A stretch of 64,000 nt of DNA from Mycolicibacterium llatzerense (GCF_000878195.1 NZ_JXST01000025.1:1-64000); one strand, 5' to 3'. Shown: positions 8,210-15,941, counted from the stretch's first letter. Made by a program: numbers and translations. Notes: generated by a model not told the origin, from the sequence alone.

Positions 8210-8308
8210 TCAGAAGGTCCCGATGTTGGAGAACATCCAGTACCAGAAGGCGATGAGGGCGGCCATGGCGCCCCACGCGATGGCGAGCCGGGCGATTTCC
8301 TGCCACAT
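8210..8308 (-). CDS. 32-residue single-helix membrane peptide
   Basis: A very short gene encoding MWQEIARLAIAWGAMAALIA and a tail of FWYWMFSNIGTF. It is preceded by a strong ribosome binding site (GGAGGAG, seven bases before the ATG at 8308) and lies exactly between the TetR stop (8324) and the NorD-like start (8193). The strong binding site, the complete hydrophobic helix and the perfect fit in the operon make it a real gene rather than chance. Many membrane complexes need such peptides for assembly; the role here is inferred only from context. Confidence 0.75.
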   Translation of the reverse strand: MWQEIARLAIAWGAMAALIAFWYWMFSNIGTF

Positions 8309-8323
8309 GGATGTCTCCTCCGG

Positions 8324-8932
8324 TTAGCGGGCTGCGATACCCCGCAGCGCGGTGTTGACAAAGTTGTCCAGCAGCGCGGTGCGGATCTGGTCCGCCCCGC
8401 GACTTGTGGTCAGCAGGGCGTAGAGGCTGAGCAGGAAGTAGACCGCGCTGTGGAATGGGTCGACGTCCGCATCGGCTTCGCCGGCCTGGCGTGCGCGTTC
8501 GATCTCCTGGACCACCAGCACGATCACCCGGTGGTCGGTCCATTCGTCGTCCAGCGGGCGGTTCGAGGAGAAGTGCAGGGCCAGTACGTCTTTGAAGAGC
8601 AACCGGCCGAGCCGCTGTTCCACGGCCACGATGACCCGGACCACCTCGTTGAGCGCCGCTTCGAGGGTGTGTGGGGTCTGCAGGAACTTGGCGAGCTCGT
8701 TACCCGCGGACTCCTCGGCTTGGCGCTCGAGTTCGAACAGCACGTGTTCTTTGGTGGGGAAGTGGAAGTAGAACGTGCCGTGGGCGACGCCGGCCGCTCT
8801 GATGATGGCGCCGACATCGGCATCTGCCATTCCCGCGCGCTTGAATTCGGTGACCGCGGCATCGAGCACACGCTGACGGGTTTCCAGCCGTTTGGCTTCT
8901 CGCAGCGAGGGTTTGGCGGTGGCGCGGGTCAT
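8324..8932 (-). CDS. TetR-family regulator, first gene of the NorQ/NorD-type cassette
   Basis: 202-residue regulator. The helix-turn-helix is VGAIIRAAGVAHGTFYFHFPTKEHVLFELE, shown here in two parts by IIRAAGVAHGTFYFHFPTKE at about 43-62. The C-terminal domain is helical, as in ligand-binding TetR proteins, with DVLALHFSSNRP and FLLSLYALLTTS. It is the promoter-proximal gene of the minus-strand cassette and lies only 15 bases before the small peptide gene, so it is probably autoregulated. A 29-bp interrupted palindrome at 8957-8985, just upstream of its ATG, is the likely operator. Ligand unknown. Confidence 0.9.
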   Translation of the reverse strand: MTRATAKPSLREAKRLETRQRVLDAAVTEFKRAGMADADVGAIIRAAGVAHGTFYFHFPTKEHVLFELERQAEESAGNELAKFLQTPHTLEAALNEVVRVIVAVEQRLGRLLFKDVLALHFSSNRPLDDEWTDHRVIVLVVQEIERARQAGEADADVDPFHSAVYFLLSLYALLTTSRGADQIRTALLDNFVNTALRGIAAR

Positions 8933-8956
8933 GGTGGCTCAAGTTGTACTCGATTT

Positions 8957-8985
8957 ACTGACCATAGTCAATGACTTGAGTCAGT
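8957..8985. promoter_or_regulatory. 29-bp interrupted palindrome, probable TetR operator
   Basis: Two nested inverted repeats share one centre at base 8971: outer arms ACTGAC (8957-8962) and GTCAGT (8980-8985), inner arms AGTC (8966-8969) and GACT (8973-8976). It sits 24 bases before the ATG of the TetR gene at 8932 and also upstream of the divergent TetR gene at 9054. Location and symmetry fit a repressor site controlling the NorQ/NorD-type cassette; either TetR protein could bind. Confidence 0.62.
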
Positions 8986-9053
8986 CAAATTCACAGGAAA
9001 TTGCCCGCTGGGCAAACTTGCCCGATATGCAAAATTATCCGTATGGTGGTGCC

Positions 9054-9689
9054 ATGACCGAATCAGCTGAGACTGGTTTGCGCGAACGAAAGAAGCTCGA
9101 CACGCGCCGAGCGCTCAGTGACGCGGCGCTGCAGCTGGCGTTCGACCGCGGTGGGCTGGACGCCGTCACTCGCGAGGAAATCGCGGCACTGGCCGGAGTG
9201 TCCTTGCGGACCTTCAACAACTACTTCACCGGCAAGTACGAGGCGCTGGCCTACCGCATTGCCGAGCGGATGCGGCGCAGTGTCGCGGCGTTCCGGTCGC
9301 GGCCTGCCGATGAACCGCTGTGGACGTCGATCATCGAGGCCGTGACGGGCACGCTCGAAGCGGACATGGTCGACATCACGGGTGCCGATCTGGTCCCGGA
9401 CCGCCGAGAACTCGTCGAAGTGCGAAAACTGATGATGCGAACCGAGGTTCGTAACGCGGTGCCACACGACCTCTACGAAGACTGGGTGGCGGCCATCGCC
9501 GAGCGAACCGGCCTCGGCCCTGACGACATGTACCCGCGCCTGGTGGTTGCCGTGGTCCGCGCCATCGGCGACACCGCGATGGAGGCCTACGCGAACGCCG
9601 ATCCGCCGGTGCCCATCACCCACCTGATGCGCGCGGGTTTCGATGCCGTCATCGCGGGACTGCCTGAACCAAACAGAACGAAGGAGTGA
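9054..9689 (+). CDS. TetR-family regulator upstream of a flavin monooxygenase
   Basis: 211-residue TetR protein. The N-terminal DNA-binding region reads LDTRRALSDAALQLAFDRGG and then VTREEIAALAGVSLRTFNNYF, close to the common mycobacterial form in which the recognition helix is followed by FTGKYEAL. The ATG at 9054 is used because the earlier in-frame region overlaps the divergent promoter area and has no TetR similarity. Its stop lies three bases before the ATG of the FAD monooxygenase gene, so the two form an operon and the enzyme substrate or product may be the ligand. Confidence 0.9.
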   Translation: MTESAETGLRERKKLDTRRALSDAALQLAFDRGGLDAVTREEIAALAGVSLRTFNNYFTGKYEALAYRIAERMRRSVAAFRSRPADEPLWTSIIEAVTGTLEADMVDITGADLVPDRRELVEVRKLMMRTEVRNAVPHDLYEDWVAAIAERTGLGPDDMYPRLVVAVVRAIGDTAMEAYANADPPVPITHLMRAGFDAVIAGLPEPNRTKE

Positions 9690-9691
9690 CC

Positions 9692-11218
9692 ATGCCCGCT
9701 GACGTTTTGATCTCCGGCGCCGGACCCAACGGCCTGATGATGGCCTGCGAACTCGCCCTCGCCGGCATCAAACCGGTCATCCTTGACGCGCTGCCCGGGC
9801 CCGGCGACGAACCCAAGGCCAACGGCCTTGTCGGGCAGGTGATCCGGCAGCTCGACATGCGGGGTCTCTACGAGGCATTCACGGGCGATCCCAACGCACC
9901 GCAGCCCGCTTACGGCTGGATGTTCTCCGGCCTGCCGCTGAATTTTGGTGGCGTCGAGAGTAATCCGATGCGTGCTGTGCTGATGAAGCAGCCCCGGTTG
10001 GTCCAGTTGCTGTACGACCGGGCCCAGACTCTCGGGGTCGAGGTGCGTTGGGGACACGCCGTGACCGCGCTGTCGGCCGGGCCTGACGGTGTCACCGTCG
10101 ATGTGGCCGCGCCCGACGGCGCATATGTGCTGGAAGCGGATTGGCTGGTGGGTGCCGACGGTGGCCGCAGCACCGTCCGCAAGCAGTCGGGTATCGGCTT
10201 TCCCGGACACACGTCGCCGACGGTGGCCCGGTTGGCGCACGTGTGCATCGCCGACGAGCTCCGCACCCCCGACGGCGGGTTCGATGTGCCCGGATTCGGG
10301 CGGATTCCGTTCGGGCACAACCGTTATGACACCGGTATGGTGATCTTCTTCGAGGCGCACGGAGATCCGCCGATGCTGGGCACCCTCGAGTTCGGTTCGC
10401 TGCCCGAGGATGCGCCGGGGGAGCTGACGTATGACGAACTCCGGCAGAGCCTGCGCCGAGTGCTCGGGGTCGACGTGCCGTTCGAAGTGCCGACCGGACC
10501 CGGTCCGTTCGCGATGCGCCGTATCGACGGCCAGAACACCCGGCAGGCCGACGCCTACCGGTCCGGCCGCATTCTGCTGATCGGTGATGCCGCACATGTG
10601 CATTCGGCGATGGGTGGTCCGGGGTTGAACCTCGGTCTGCAGGACACCTTGAATCTGGGCTGGAAGCTGGCTGCTGTCATCAATGGCTGGGCGCCAGCGG
10701 AATTACTCGACACCTATGAATCCGAGCGCTATCCGGTCGGCGAGCGCGTCATGATGCATTCGCTGGCCCAGATCGCGCTCACCGCGCCCGGACCCGAGGT
10801 GCGCGCCTTGCGCACGCTTCTGGGCGAGCTATTCGAGCTGCCCGATACGACCGCCCATATGGCCGGACTACTGGCAGGCGCGGATGTTCGCTACGACATG
10901 GGTGGCACCCCACACCGGCTGACTGGGTTCATGGTGCCGGAAGCGAAGCTGGACGACGGTCGCCGGCTGACCGATCTGCTGCACCATGGTCGGGGTGTGC
11001 TGCTCGACCTCGCCGGCGGTGGGGCGGCAGAGGTCGCCGTGCCATGGGACCGCAGCGTCGACATGGTGGTCGCCGCCATGGCCGACGGGCCCGCCGCGAT
11101 GCTGATCCGGCCCGACGGCTATGTCGCCTGGGCTGCAGACGCTTTCGCTGCGGCGGATGCCGAGGACCTACGTGCGGCCCTGGAGCGGTGGTTCGGTCCG
11201 GCTGAGATCAGCGCCTGA
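9692..11218 (+). CDS. FAD-dependent aromatic-type monooxygenase (PheA/TfdB/UbiH class)
   Basis: 508-residue flavoprotein hydroxylase. The FAD/NADPH signatures of this class are present in order: GAGPNGLMMACELALAG near residue 10, the GADGGRSTVRK motif at about 154, and GDAAHVHSAMGGPGLNLGLQ at about 292. The C-terminal part is the thioredoxin-like tail found in phenol-hydroxylase-type enzymes. An AAGGAG site stands five bases before the ATG at 9692; a GTG six bases earlier is possible. It likely hydroxylates an aromatic or polyketide-like compound using NAD(P)H and oxygen. It is co-transcribed with the TetR gene and its tail overlaps the convergent SnoaL-like gene by 11 bases. Confidence 0.9.
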   Translation: MPADVLISGAGPNGLMMACELALAGIKPVILDALPGPGDEPKANGLVGQVIRQLDMRGLYEAFTGDPNAPQPAYGWMFSGLPLNFGGVESNPMRAVLMKQPRLVQLLYDRAQTLGVEVRWGHAVTALSAGPDGVTVDVAAPDGAYVLEADWLVGADGGRSTVRKQSGIGFPGHTSPTVARLAHVCIADELRTPDGGFDVPGFGRIPFGHNRYDTGMVIFFEAHGDPPMLGTLEFGSLPEDAPGELTYDELRQSLRRVLGVDVPFEVPTGPGPFAMRRIDGQNTRQADAYRSGRILLIGDAAHVHSAMGGPGLNLGLQDTLNLGWKLAAVINGWAPAELLDTYESERYPVGERVMMHSLAQIALTAPGPEVRALRTLLGELFELPDTTAHMAGLLAGADVRYDMGGTPHRLTGFMVPEAKLDDGRRLTDLLHHGRGVLLDLAGGGAAEVAVPWDRSVDMVVAAMADGPAAMLIRPDGYVAWAADAFAAADAEDLRAALERWFGPAEISA

Positions 11219-11627
11219 GCGCGCGGCGTGCGACGCCGGGACGGGCGGCGAGTTTGGGACCGAGCAGCAAGGCGAAGACCGTCACCGCGAGCCACGGCCG
11301 CAGATGCGGGCGCAGCCGCCGGATCAGTCCGGCATCGTCGAGTTCGAACACCAGGGCGTCGGTGATGGTGAGGCCCGCGATGCGCCCGCGGCTCACCGCG
11401 ACGCGCGTCGGTCCGTCGCCGATGACGTTCTCCCACTCCAGGTCTCGCATGCCGGAGTAGACCGCGGTCAGCAGGACGCGGAGATCGTCCCGGCCGCGGA
11501 ACACCATGCGTCCCGACAACGGGGAGATGAGCTCGGCGTCGGGAGCCAGCGCGGCGATGAACCGGTCGACATCCCCGGTGCGCGTGGCCGCGCAGAACGT
11601 CGCGACCGAATCTGTGCTTGTCGTCAT
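11208..11627 (-). CDS. SnoaL-like (NTF2-fold) protein
   Basis: 139-residue protein of the NTF2/SnoaL fold, recognisable by FCAATRTGDVDRFIAALAPD, then ELISPLSG and GRDDLRVLLTAVYSGM. Such small alpha+beta-barrel proteins bind hydrophobic ligands and sometimes isomerise or cyclise them. The C-terminal stretch (WLAVTVFALLLGPKLA) is unusually hydrophobic. The ATG at 11627 follows a CAGGGGG site and is preferred over an earlier start at 11660. It is divergent from the HxlR gene, with the 25-bp operator between them, so it is probably the target of that regulator. Confidence 0.8.
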   Translation of the reverse strand: MTTSTDSVATFCAATRTGDVDRFIAALAPDAELISPLSGRMVFRGRDDLRVLLTAVYSGMRDLEWENVIGDGPTRVAVSRGRIAGLTITDALVFELDDAGLIRRLRPHLRPWLAVTVFALLLGPKLAARPGVARRALRR

Positions 11628-11673
11628 CAGAACCCCCTGCGGGTCGCTTGTTATTTGCAACCCACCTAAACAG

Positions 11674-11698
11674 AGTCCATTGCAGAAAGCAATGGACT
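11674..11698. promoter_or_regulatory. 25-bp operator between the SnoaL-like and HxlR genes, abutting a -10 element
   Basis: Perfect inverted repeat AGTCCATTGC (11674-11683) and GCAATGGACT (11689-11698) around AGAAA. It ends where the sequence TAGGCT (11698-11703) begins; that hexamer lies six bases before the HxlR ATG at 11710, as in mycobacterial leaderless promoters. A protein bound here would cover both divergent promoters. The adjacent HxlR regulator is the natural candidate. Confidence 0.72.
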
Positions 11699-11709
11699 AG
11701 GCTCGTGCA

Positions 11710-12204
11710 ATGTCCAAGCAGTCCTTCGGTGACATCTCCTGCTCGATCGCGCGAGCGCTAGACGTGGTGGGCCAGCGGTGGACGGCCCTGGTGCTGCGGG
11801 ACTTGTTCGCAGGCATGGCTCGGTTCGAGGACATCCGCCGTGATCTCGGCATCGCCTCGAACGTCCTGGCCGCGCGTCTTGACGACCTGGAGCGGCACGC
11901 GATCGTGGAACGGCGCCAGTACCAGAGCGCGCCGCCGCGTTTCGAATACGTACTCACCGACAAGGGGCGGGACCTCTACCCGGTGATCGTGACCCTGCTC
12001 GCCTGGGGCGACAAGTGGGCAGCGGGGGACGACGGACCCCCGGCGCTGCTGGTGCATGACGAATGCGGCTGTGTCACAACGGCAAAGGCGGTGTGTGCCG
12101 AGTGCGGTGGGGAACTCGAGGCGCAGTCGACGACCGCGGTGCCCGGGCCTGGTGCGCGCGTCGGCCCGGGGACCGCGGTTATCGGCGGATTCATCGGGAA
12201 GTGA
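11710..12204 (+). CDS. HxlR-family regulator with a C-terminal Cys/His cluster
   Basis: 164-residue winged-helix protein. The HxlR signature runs from IARALDVVGQRWTALVLRDL (about 13-32) through FEDIRRDLGIASNVLAARLD to the wing YVLTDKGRDLYPV. Beyond the usual 105-residue domain is a tail with H116, C119, C121, C129 and C132 arranged as HDECGC and VCAECGG, which resembles a small zinc ribbon and may sense metal or redox. C11 is at the position used for electrophile sensing in some HxlR proteins. It is divergent from the SnoaL-like gene and probably represses both through the operator at 11674. Confidence 0.9.
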   Translation: MSKQSFGDISCSIARALDVVGQRWTALVLRDLFAGMARFEDIRRDLGIASNVLAARLDDLERHAIVERRQYQSAPPRFEYVLTDKGRDLYPVIVTLLAWGDKWAAGDDGPPALLVHDECGCVTTAKAVCAECGGELEAQSTTAVPGPGARVGPGTAVIGGFIGK

Positions 12205-12205
12205 G

Positions 12206-12248
12206 TTGTGCACGTTGGGTGACGCCGAGCGCCACCACACGTGCACAA
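12206..12248. terminator. Hairpin between convergent genes
   Basis: Arms TTGTGCACGT (12206-12215) and ACGTGCACAA (12239-12248) pair perfectly, with further partial pairing inside. It lies two bases after the HxlR stop and just before the end of the convergent methyltransferase gene. It shares TTGTGCAC at its outer end with the hairpin at 4535. Confidence 0.65.
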
Positions 12249-12253
12249 ATCGC

Positions 12254-12970
12254 TCAGGCCAGGGTCGCCCGCACGCAGTGGGTGACGTACGGCAGTGCCA
12301 GGCCGGTGCTGCTGGCCAATGCCGGATGCGTATTCAGCAGTTCGCGCACCTCGCCCAACACCTTCCGGCGCACGTCGGCCGGTGAGGTGATGCAGTAGCT
12401 CCGGGACGCGACGAGGTCCAGAAGCGCTTGCGGCGTAAGGTAACTCGTCCACTCGAACCGGTGGGTCTCGATGTCGGTGAAGCCGCCGCACAGCGAATCC
12501 GCGGACGGGTCGTGCTCGCAGCCGATGATGCGGTTCAGTTCTTTGACCCAGCCCAGCCGCTCGTCGCGGATGTTCCAGACGAGCCCCAACCGGCCGCCCG
12601 GCCGCAGCACCCGCGCCACTTCCGCCGCAGCCCGCTCCGGGTCGAACCAGTGCCAGGCCTGCGCCACGAGCACCGCGTCAACACTGTTGTCCGGCAACGG
12701 GATTTCCTCGGCCGTACCGAGCAGGGCCGGCACCGACGGCAGCGATCCGCTGAGCACCTCGAGCATCTCGGGGATGGGGTCGACGGCGGTGACCGTCAGG
12801 CCGCGTTCGGCCAGCCGGACGGTCAGTTTGCCCGTACCGGCGCCGAGGTCGAGAACGTCGACGGCGCCGGTCGGCAGCAGCCAGTTGATGGACTCCGGCG
12901 GATACGACGGGCGTCCCCGTTCGTAGGCAGCAGCCTGCTCCCCGAAGGACAGCGAGCGTTCGCCCGTCAC
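12254..12970 (-). CDS. SAM-dependent class I methyltransferase of the methionine operon (Rv3342-like)
   Basis: 238-residue methyltransferase. The SAM-binding motif is VLDLGAGTGKLTVRLAERG near residue 40, followed by VTAVDPIPEML and the post-motif DAVLVAQAWHWFDPE. M. tuberculosis has a similar-sized methyltransferase gene (Rv3342) right after metA, which agrees with this order. The GTG at 12970 overlaps the metA TGA by four bases, so it is translated from the same mRNA. Its acceptor is unknown; methyl transfer consuming SAM near methionine synthesis is suggestive but unproven. Confidence 0.88.
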   Translation of the reverse strand: MTGERSLSFGEQAAAYERGRPSYPPESINWLLPTGAVDVLDLGAGTGKLTVRLAERGLTVTAVDPIPEMLEVLSGSLPSVPALLGTAEEIPLPDNSVDAVLVAQAWHWFDPERAAAEVARVLRPGGRLGLVWNIRDERLGWVKELNRIIGCEHDPSADSLCGGFTDIETHRFEWTSYLTPQALLDLVASRSYCITSPADVRRKVLGEVRELLNTHPALASSTGLALPYVTHCVRATLA

Positions 12971-14106
12971 CGGGAGGCCAAGTCGAGCGTCTGGCGGATC
13001 AACAGGCCCACCTTGTCGGTCTCGACCAGGAAACCGTCGTGGCCGTAGTCGGATTCGATGACCTCGAGACCCGGACAACCCGGCAGCAGCGTGGCCAGTT
13101 CCTCTTGCAGCCGAATGGGATACAGCCGGTCGGAGGTGATGCCCCCGATGATGACCGGCACCGGGCACTTGGACAAGGCCGCAGCGACGCCACCTCGACC
13201 ACGCCCGACATCGTGACTGCTCAGCGCATCCGTCAGCGCCACATACGTGCCCGCATCGAACCGCGCGGCCAGCTTGCGACCCTGGTACTCCAGGTAGCTC
13301 TCGACCGCGTAAAGGCCGTCGGCGGAACTTTTTTCATGACTCTGCGCGGTGTTGCGGAACCGGTCGTCGAGTTCCTTCTCGCCGCGATAGGTCAGATGCG
13401 CGAACCGGCGGGCGATCTGGATGCCGTCGTCGGGGGTGTGGCCCGTCAGGTAGTAGTCGCCGCCGGCCCAGTTCGGGTCGGATTTGATTGCCGCGACCTG
13501 TGCGCACTGGGTGCCGATCTGGTCGGCGGTGGCCCGGGCGCCGACTGCCAGCACCAGGCCGGCCCGCACCGTATCGGGATGTCCCACAAGCCATTCCAGC
13601 GCCCGCGCGCCGCCCATCGAGCCGCCGACGACCGCGGCCACCTGCGTGATGCCGAGGGCCGCCAGGGCGGCCAGGTCGGCATTCACCTGATCGCGCACCG
13701 TGATGGCGGGAAACCTGGAGCCCCAGGGCTTTCCGTCGGGCGCGAGCGAGCTGGGGCCCGTCGACCCGCGGCAGCCGCCGAGCACGTTGGTGGCGACGGC
13801 GCACCAGCGGTCGGTGTCGATCGGGGCACCCGGACCGGCGACGCCGTCCCACCAGCCGCCGGTCGGATGGTCGGGCCCGGCCGGACCGGTGACGTGCGAG
13901 TCGCCGGTCAGCGCGTGCAGCACCATCACCACGTTGTCGGCGGCGGGGGACAGCTCGCCCCAGCGCTGCACCGCGATGGACACGTCGGGCAGCACGATGC
14001 CGCTCTCCAGCGTCAGCGAGCCGATGTTGACCACACCGGTCTCGCCTTCGGCAGGCAGCAGCGGCGCTGCGGAAATGTCAGACACGGGCACGTCGATAAT
14101 CGTCAC
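12967..14106 (-). CDS. metA: Homoserine O-acetyltransferase MetA/MetX
   Basis: 379 residues, the same length as the M. tuberculosis enzyme. It acetylates homoserine with acetyl-CoA, the committed step to methionine. The alpha/beta-hydrolase fold carries the nucleophile S163 in GGSMGG (161-166), the aspartate in SDRLYP and the histidine in YGHDGF. The LNVLGG-like stretch here is ATNVLGGCRGSTGPSS, a family hallmark. The GTG at 14106 overlaps the metC stop by four bases. It is the middle gene of the riboswitch-controlled methionine operon. The family is called MetX in most nomenclature and metA in mycobacteria. Confidence 0.95.
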   Translation of the reverse strand: MTIIDVPVSDISAAPLLPAEGETGVVNIGSLTLESGIVLPDVSIAVQRWGELSPAADNVVMVLHALTGDSHVTGPAGPDHPTGGWWDGVAGPGAPIDTDRWCAVATNVLGGCRGSTGPSSLAPDGKPWGSRFPAITVRDQVNADLAALAALGITQVAAVVGGSMGGARALEWLVGHPDTVRAGLVLAVGARATADQIGTQCAQVAAIKSDPNWAGGDYYLTGHTPDDGIQIARRFAHLTYRGEKELDDRFRNTAQSHEKSSADGLYAVESYLEYQGRKLAARFDAGTYVALTDALSSHDVGRGRGGVAAALSKCPVPVIIGGITSDRLYPIRLQEELATLLPGCPGLEVIESDYGHDGFLVETDKVGLLIRQTLDLASR

Positions 14107-15440
14107 ACCAAGGCCGCCTTTCGGTCGGCACCCCCCACCGAACCGGCGGCAGCAAATCCCTGCTCCAGGTCGGCGAGGATGTCTTCGATGCCCTCGATGC
14201 CGACAGCCAGACGCACCAGGCCCGGGGTGACTCCGGAGGCCAGCTGCTCCTCGGCGGTCAGCTGCTGGTGCGTCGTCGACGCCGGGTGGATCACCAGCGA
14301 CCGGACGTCACCGATGTTCGCCACGTGGCTGTGCAGCGTCAGTGCGTTCACGAACGCCTTGCCCGCCTCGATGCCTCCGGTCAGTTCGAATGACAGCACC
14401 GCACCGGTGCCCTTGGGGGCCAGCTTGCGGCCCAGCTCGTACCACGGGGAGGACGGCAGGCCGGCGTAGTTCACCGAGAGCACGTCGGGGCGGCCGTCGA
14501 GGTACTCGGCGACCTTCTGGGCGTTGGACACATGGCGTTCAACGCGCAGCGACAGCGTTTCCAATCCCTGTGCGATGAGGAAGGCGTTGAAGGGTGCCAG
14601 GGCGCTGCCCAAATCGCGCAGCAGCTGCACCCGCGCCTTGAGTGCGTAGGCCGGCGCACCCAGGTCGGCGAACACCACGCCGTGGTAGCTCGGGTCAGGC
14701 TCGGTGAAGCCGGGGAACTTGCCGTTGGTCCAGTCGAAGGTGCCACCGTCGACGATGACGCCGGCGATCGCCGAGCCATGTCCGCCCAGGTACTTGGTGG
14801 CCGAGTGGACGACGATGTCGGCGCCGTGGGCCAGCGGCTGGATCAGGTACGGGGTGGCGACGGTGTTGTCGACGATCAGCGGGACGCCGTTTTCGTGCGC
14901 GACGCCCGAAACACCAGGAATGTCGAGCACATCAATTTTTGGGTTGGAGATGGTCTCGGCGAAGAAGGCCTTGGTGTTGGGCTGCACCGCGGCGCGCCAC
15001 GAGTCCAGATCGTCGGGGTCGGCCACGAAGCTGACCTCGACGCCGAGCTTCGGCAGCGTGTAGTGCAGCAGGTTGTACGTGCCGCCGTACAGCCGCGGCG
15101 AGGCCACGATGTGGTCGCCGGTGCCGGCGATGTTCAGGATCGCGAAGGTCGCGGCGGCCTGCCCGGACGACAGGAACAGCGCGGCCACGCCGCCTTCGAG
15201 GGCGGCGACGCGCTGCTCGACCACGTCGGTGGTCGGGTTCATGATGCGGGTGTAGATGTTGCCCGGCTCGGCCAACCCGAACAGCGCGGCGGCGTGGTCG
15301 GTGTCGCGGAACGTGTACGACGTCGTCTGGTAGATCGGCAACGCGCGGGCATTGGTAGCGCTATCGGGGCTCTGACCTGCGTGGATCTGCTTCGTCTCGA
15401 AGCTCCAGCTTGCGGTGGGGTCGATGGCCTCAGTGGTCAT
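14103..15440 (-). CDS. metC: O-acetylhomoserine sulfhydrylase MetC
   Basis: 445-residue PLP enzyme that makes homocysteine from O-acetylhomoserine and sulfide. The Cys/Met-metabolism PLP signature is clear: the lysine in VVHSATKYLGGHG forms the internal aldimine, and YTRIMNPTTDVVEQRVAALEGG near residue 65 is the typical start of the large domain (written here as YTRIMNPTTDVVEQ and RVAALEGG). It ends with the conserved substrate-carboxylate region RSLVIHPASTTHQQL. The ATG at 15440 follows AGGAGACACC. It is the first gene of the operon and lies directly behind the SAM-IV riboswitch, so its expression should fall when SAM is high. Confidence 0.95.
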   Translation of the reverse strand: MTTEAIDPTASWSFETKQIHAGQSPDSATNARALPIYQTTSYTFRDTDHAAALFGLAEPGNIYTRIMNPTTDVVEQRVAALEGGVAALFLSSGQAAATFAILNIAGTGDHIVASPRLYGGTYNLLHYTLPKLGVEVSFVADPDDLDSWRAAVQPNTKAFFAETISNPKIDVLDIPGVSGVAHENGVPLIVDNTVATPYLIQPLAHGADIVVHSATKYLGGHGSAIAGVIVDGGTFDWTNGKFPGFTEPDPSYHGVVFADLGAPAYALKARVQLLRDLGSALAPFNAFLIAQGLETLSLRVERHVSNAQKVAEYLDGRPDVLSVNYAGLPSSPWYELGRKLAPKGTGAVLSFELTGGIEAGKAFVNALTLHSHVANIGDVRSLVIHPASTTHQQLTAEEQLASGVTPGLVRLAVGIEGIEDILADLEQGFAAAGSVGGADRKAALV

Positions 15441-15543
15441 GTTAGGGGTGTCTCCTGTGAGTTTTTAGGTACGACGAATGGGTTCGCGAACTCTGCGAAT
15501 CACGGACAGCGACACATAGAATGCCTCCACTCACCCAGTCATC

Positions 15544-15565
15544 CGGGTCCGTGGTGGCGGACCCG
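15544..15565 (-). promoter_or_regulatory. Hairpin in the expression platform of the metC riboswitch
   Basis: Eight-base arms (15544-15551 and 15558-15565) around a six-base loop, between the SAM-IV aptamer and the metC start. Read on the minus strand the stem is CGGACCC-type GC pairs. No U-run follows, so it may act with Rho or as an anti-pairing partner rather than as a classic terminator. How it couples to the aptamer is not clear by eye. Confidence 0.45.
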
Positions 15566-15572
15566 CGCTTGC

Positions 15573-15682
15573 CTCGCAGCCGGTATGCGGCTGCTCAACC
15601 TGGTCGTCTCCCGGGGCACCCCACCGCGGATGGAGGGTTGCCGGCCAGCAAGCCGGGGCTTGACGCTGGCACTCATGACCGC
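15573..15682 (-). ncRNA. SAM-IV riboswitch upstream of metC
   Basis: On the minus strand the leader reads GGTCATGAGTGCCAGCGTCA, then GCCCCGGCTTGCTGGCCGGC, AACCCTCC, GCGGTGGGGTGCCCCGGG and GACGACC. These are the conserved core segments of the SAM-IV aptamer, including the SAM-I-like core and the closing P1 helix (GGTC with GACC). The 3' extension contains a GCAGCCG/CGGCTGC hairpin, as in the class. SAM-IV is known from Actinomycetales upstream of sulfur-metabolism genes, including the mycobacterial metC homologue. The remaining bases 15683-15941, up to icd2, hold no gene that I can support. Confidence 0.9.
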
Positions 15683-15941
15683 TTTCGAGGGTATCGCAAG
15701 TGGCTCGGCAACTGCTAGCTGGTGTCGCCGGCGTGGGTGGGAGACGGCGTGCCGCTGCCGGTCCGGTTCGCGCAGCCTGTCCGTATCGATCCAGTTCTGT
15801 GGGTGTCTGACCGGACCACCGGAAGCTTGCGCCGCCGGTCACGGTAACTTCGTAGCCGTCGTGCCAACGCGTAGTCATGTGCAGACGCCGGACTCGACAT
15901 AGATTTTCGTACGTACCGTCCGTGACGCCGGGAGAGTGACC

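Noticed and set aside
15720..15890. A possible small minus-strand gene starting MTTRWHDGYEV between icd2 and the riboswitch
   Set aside because: It lacks a ribosome binding site and continues into the riboswitch; more likely leader or promoter sequence.
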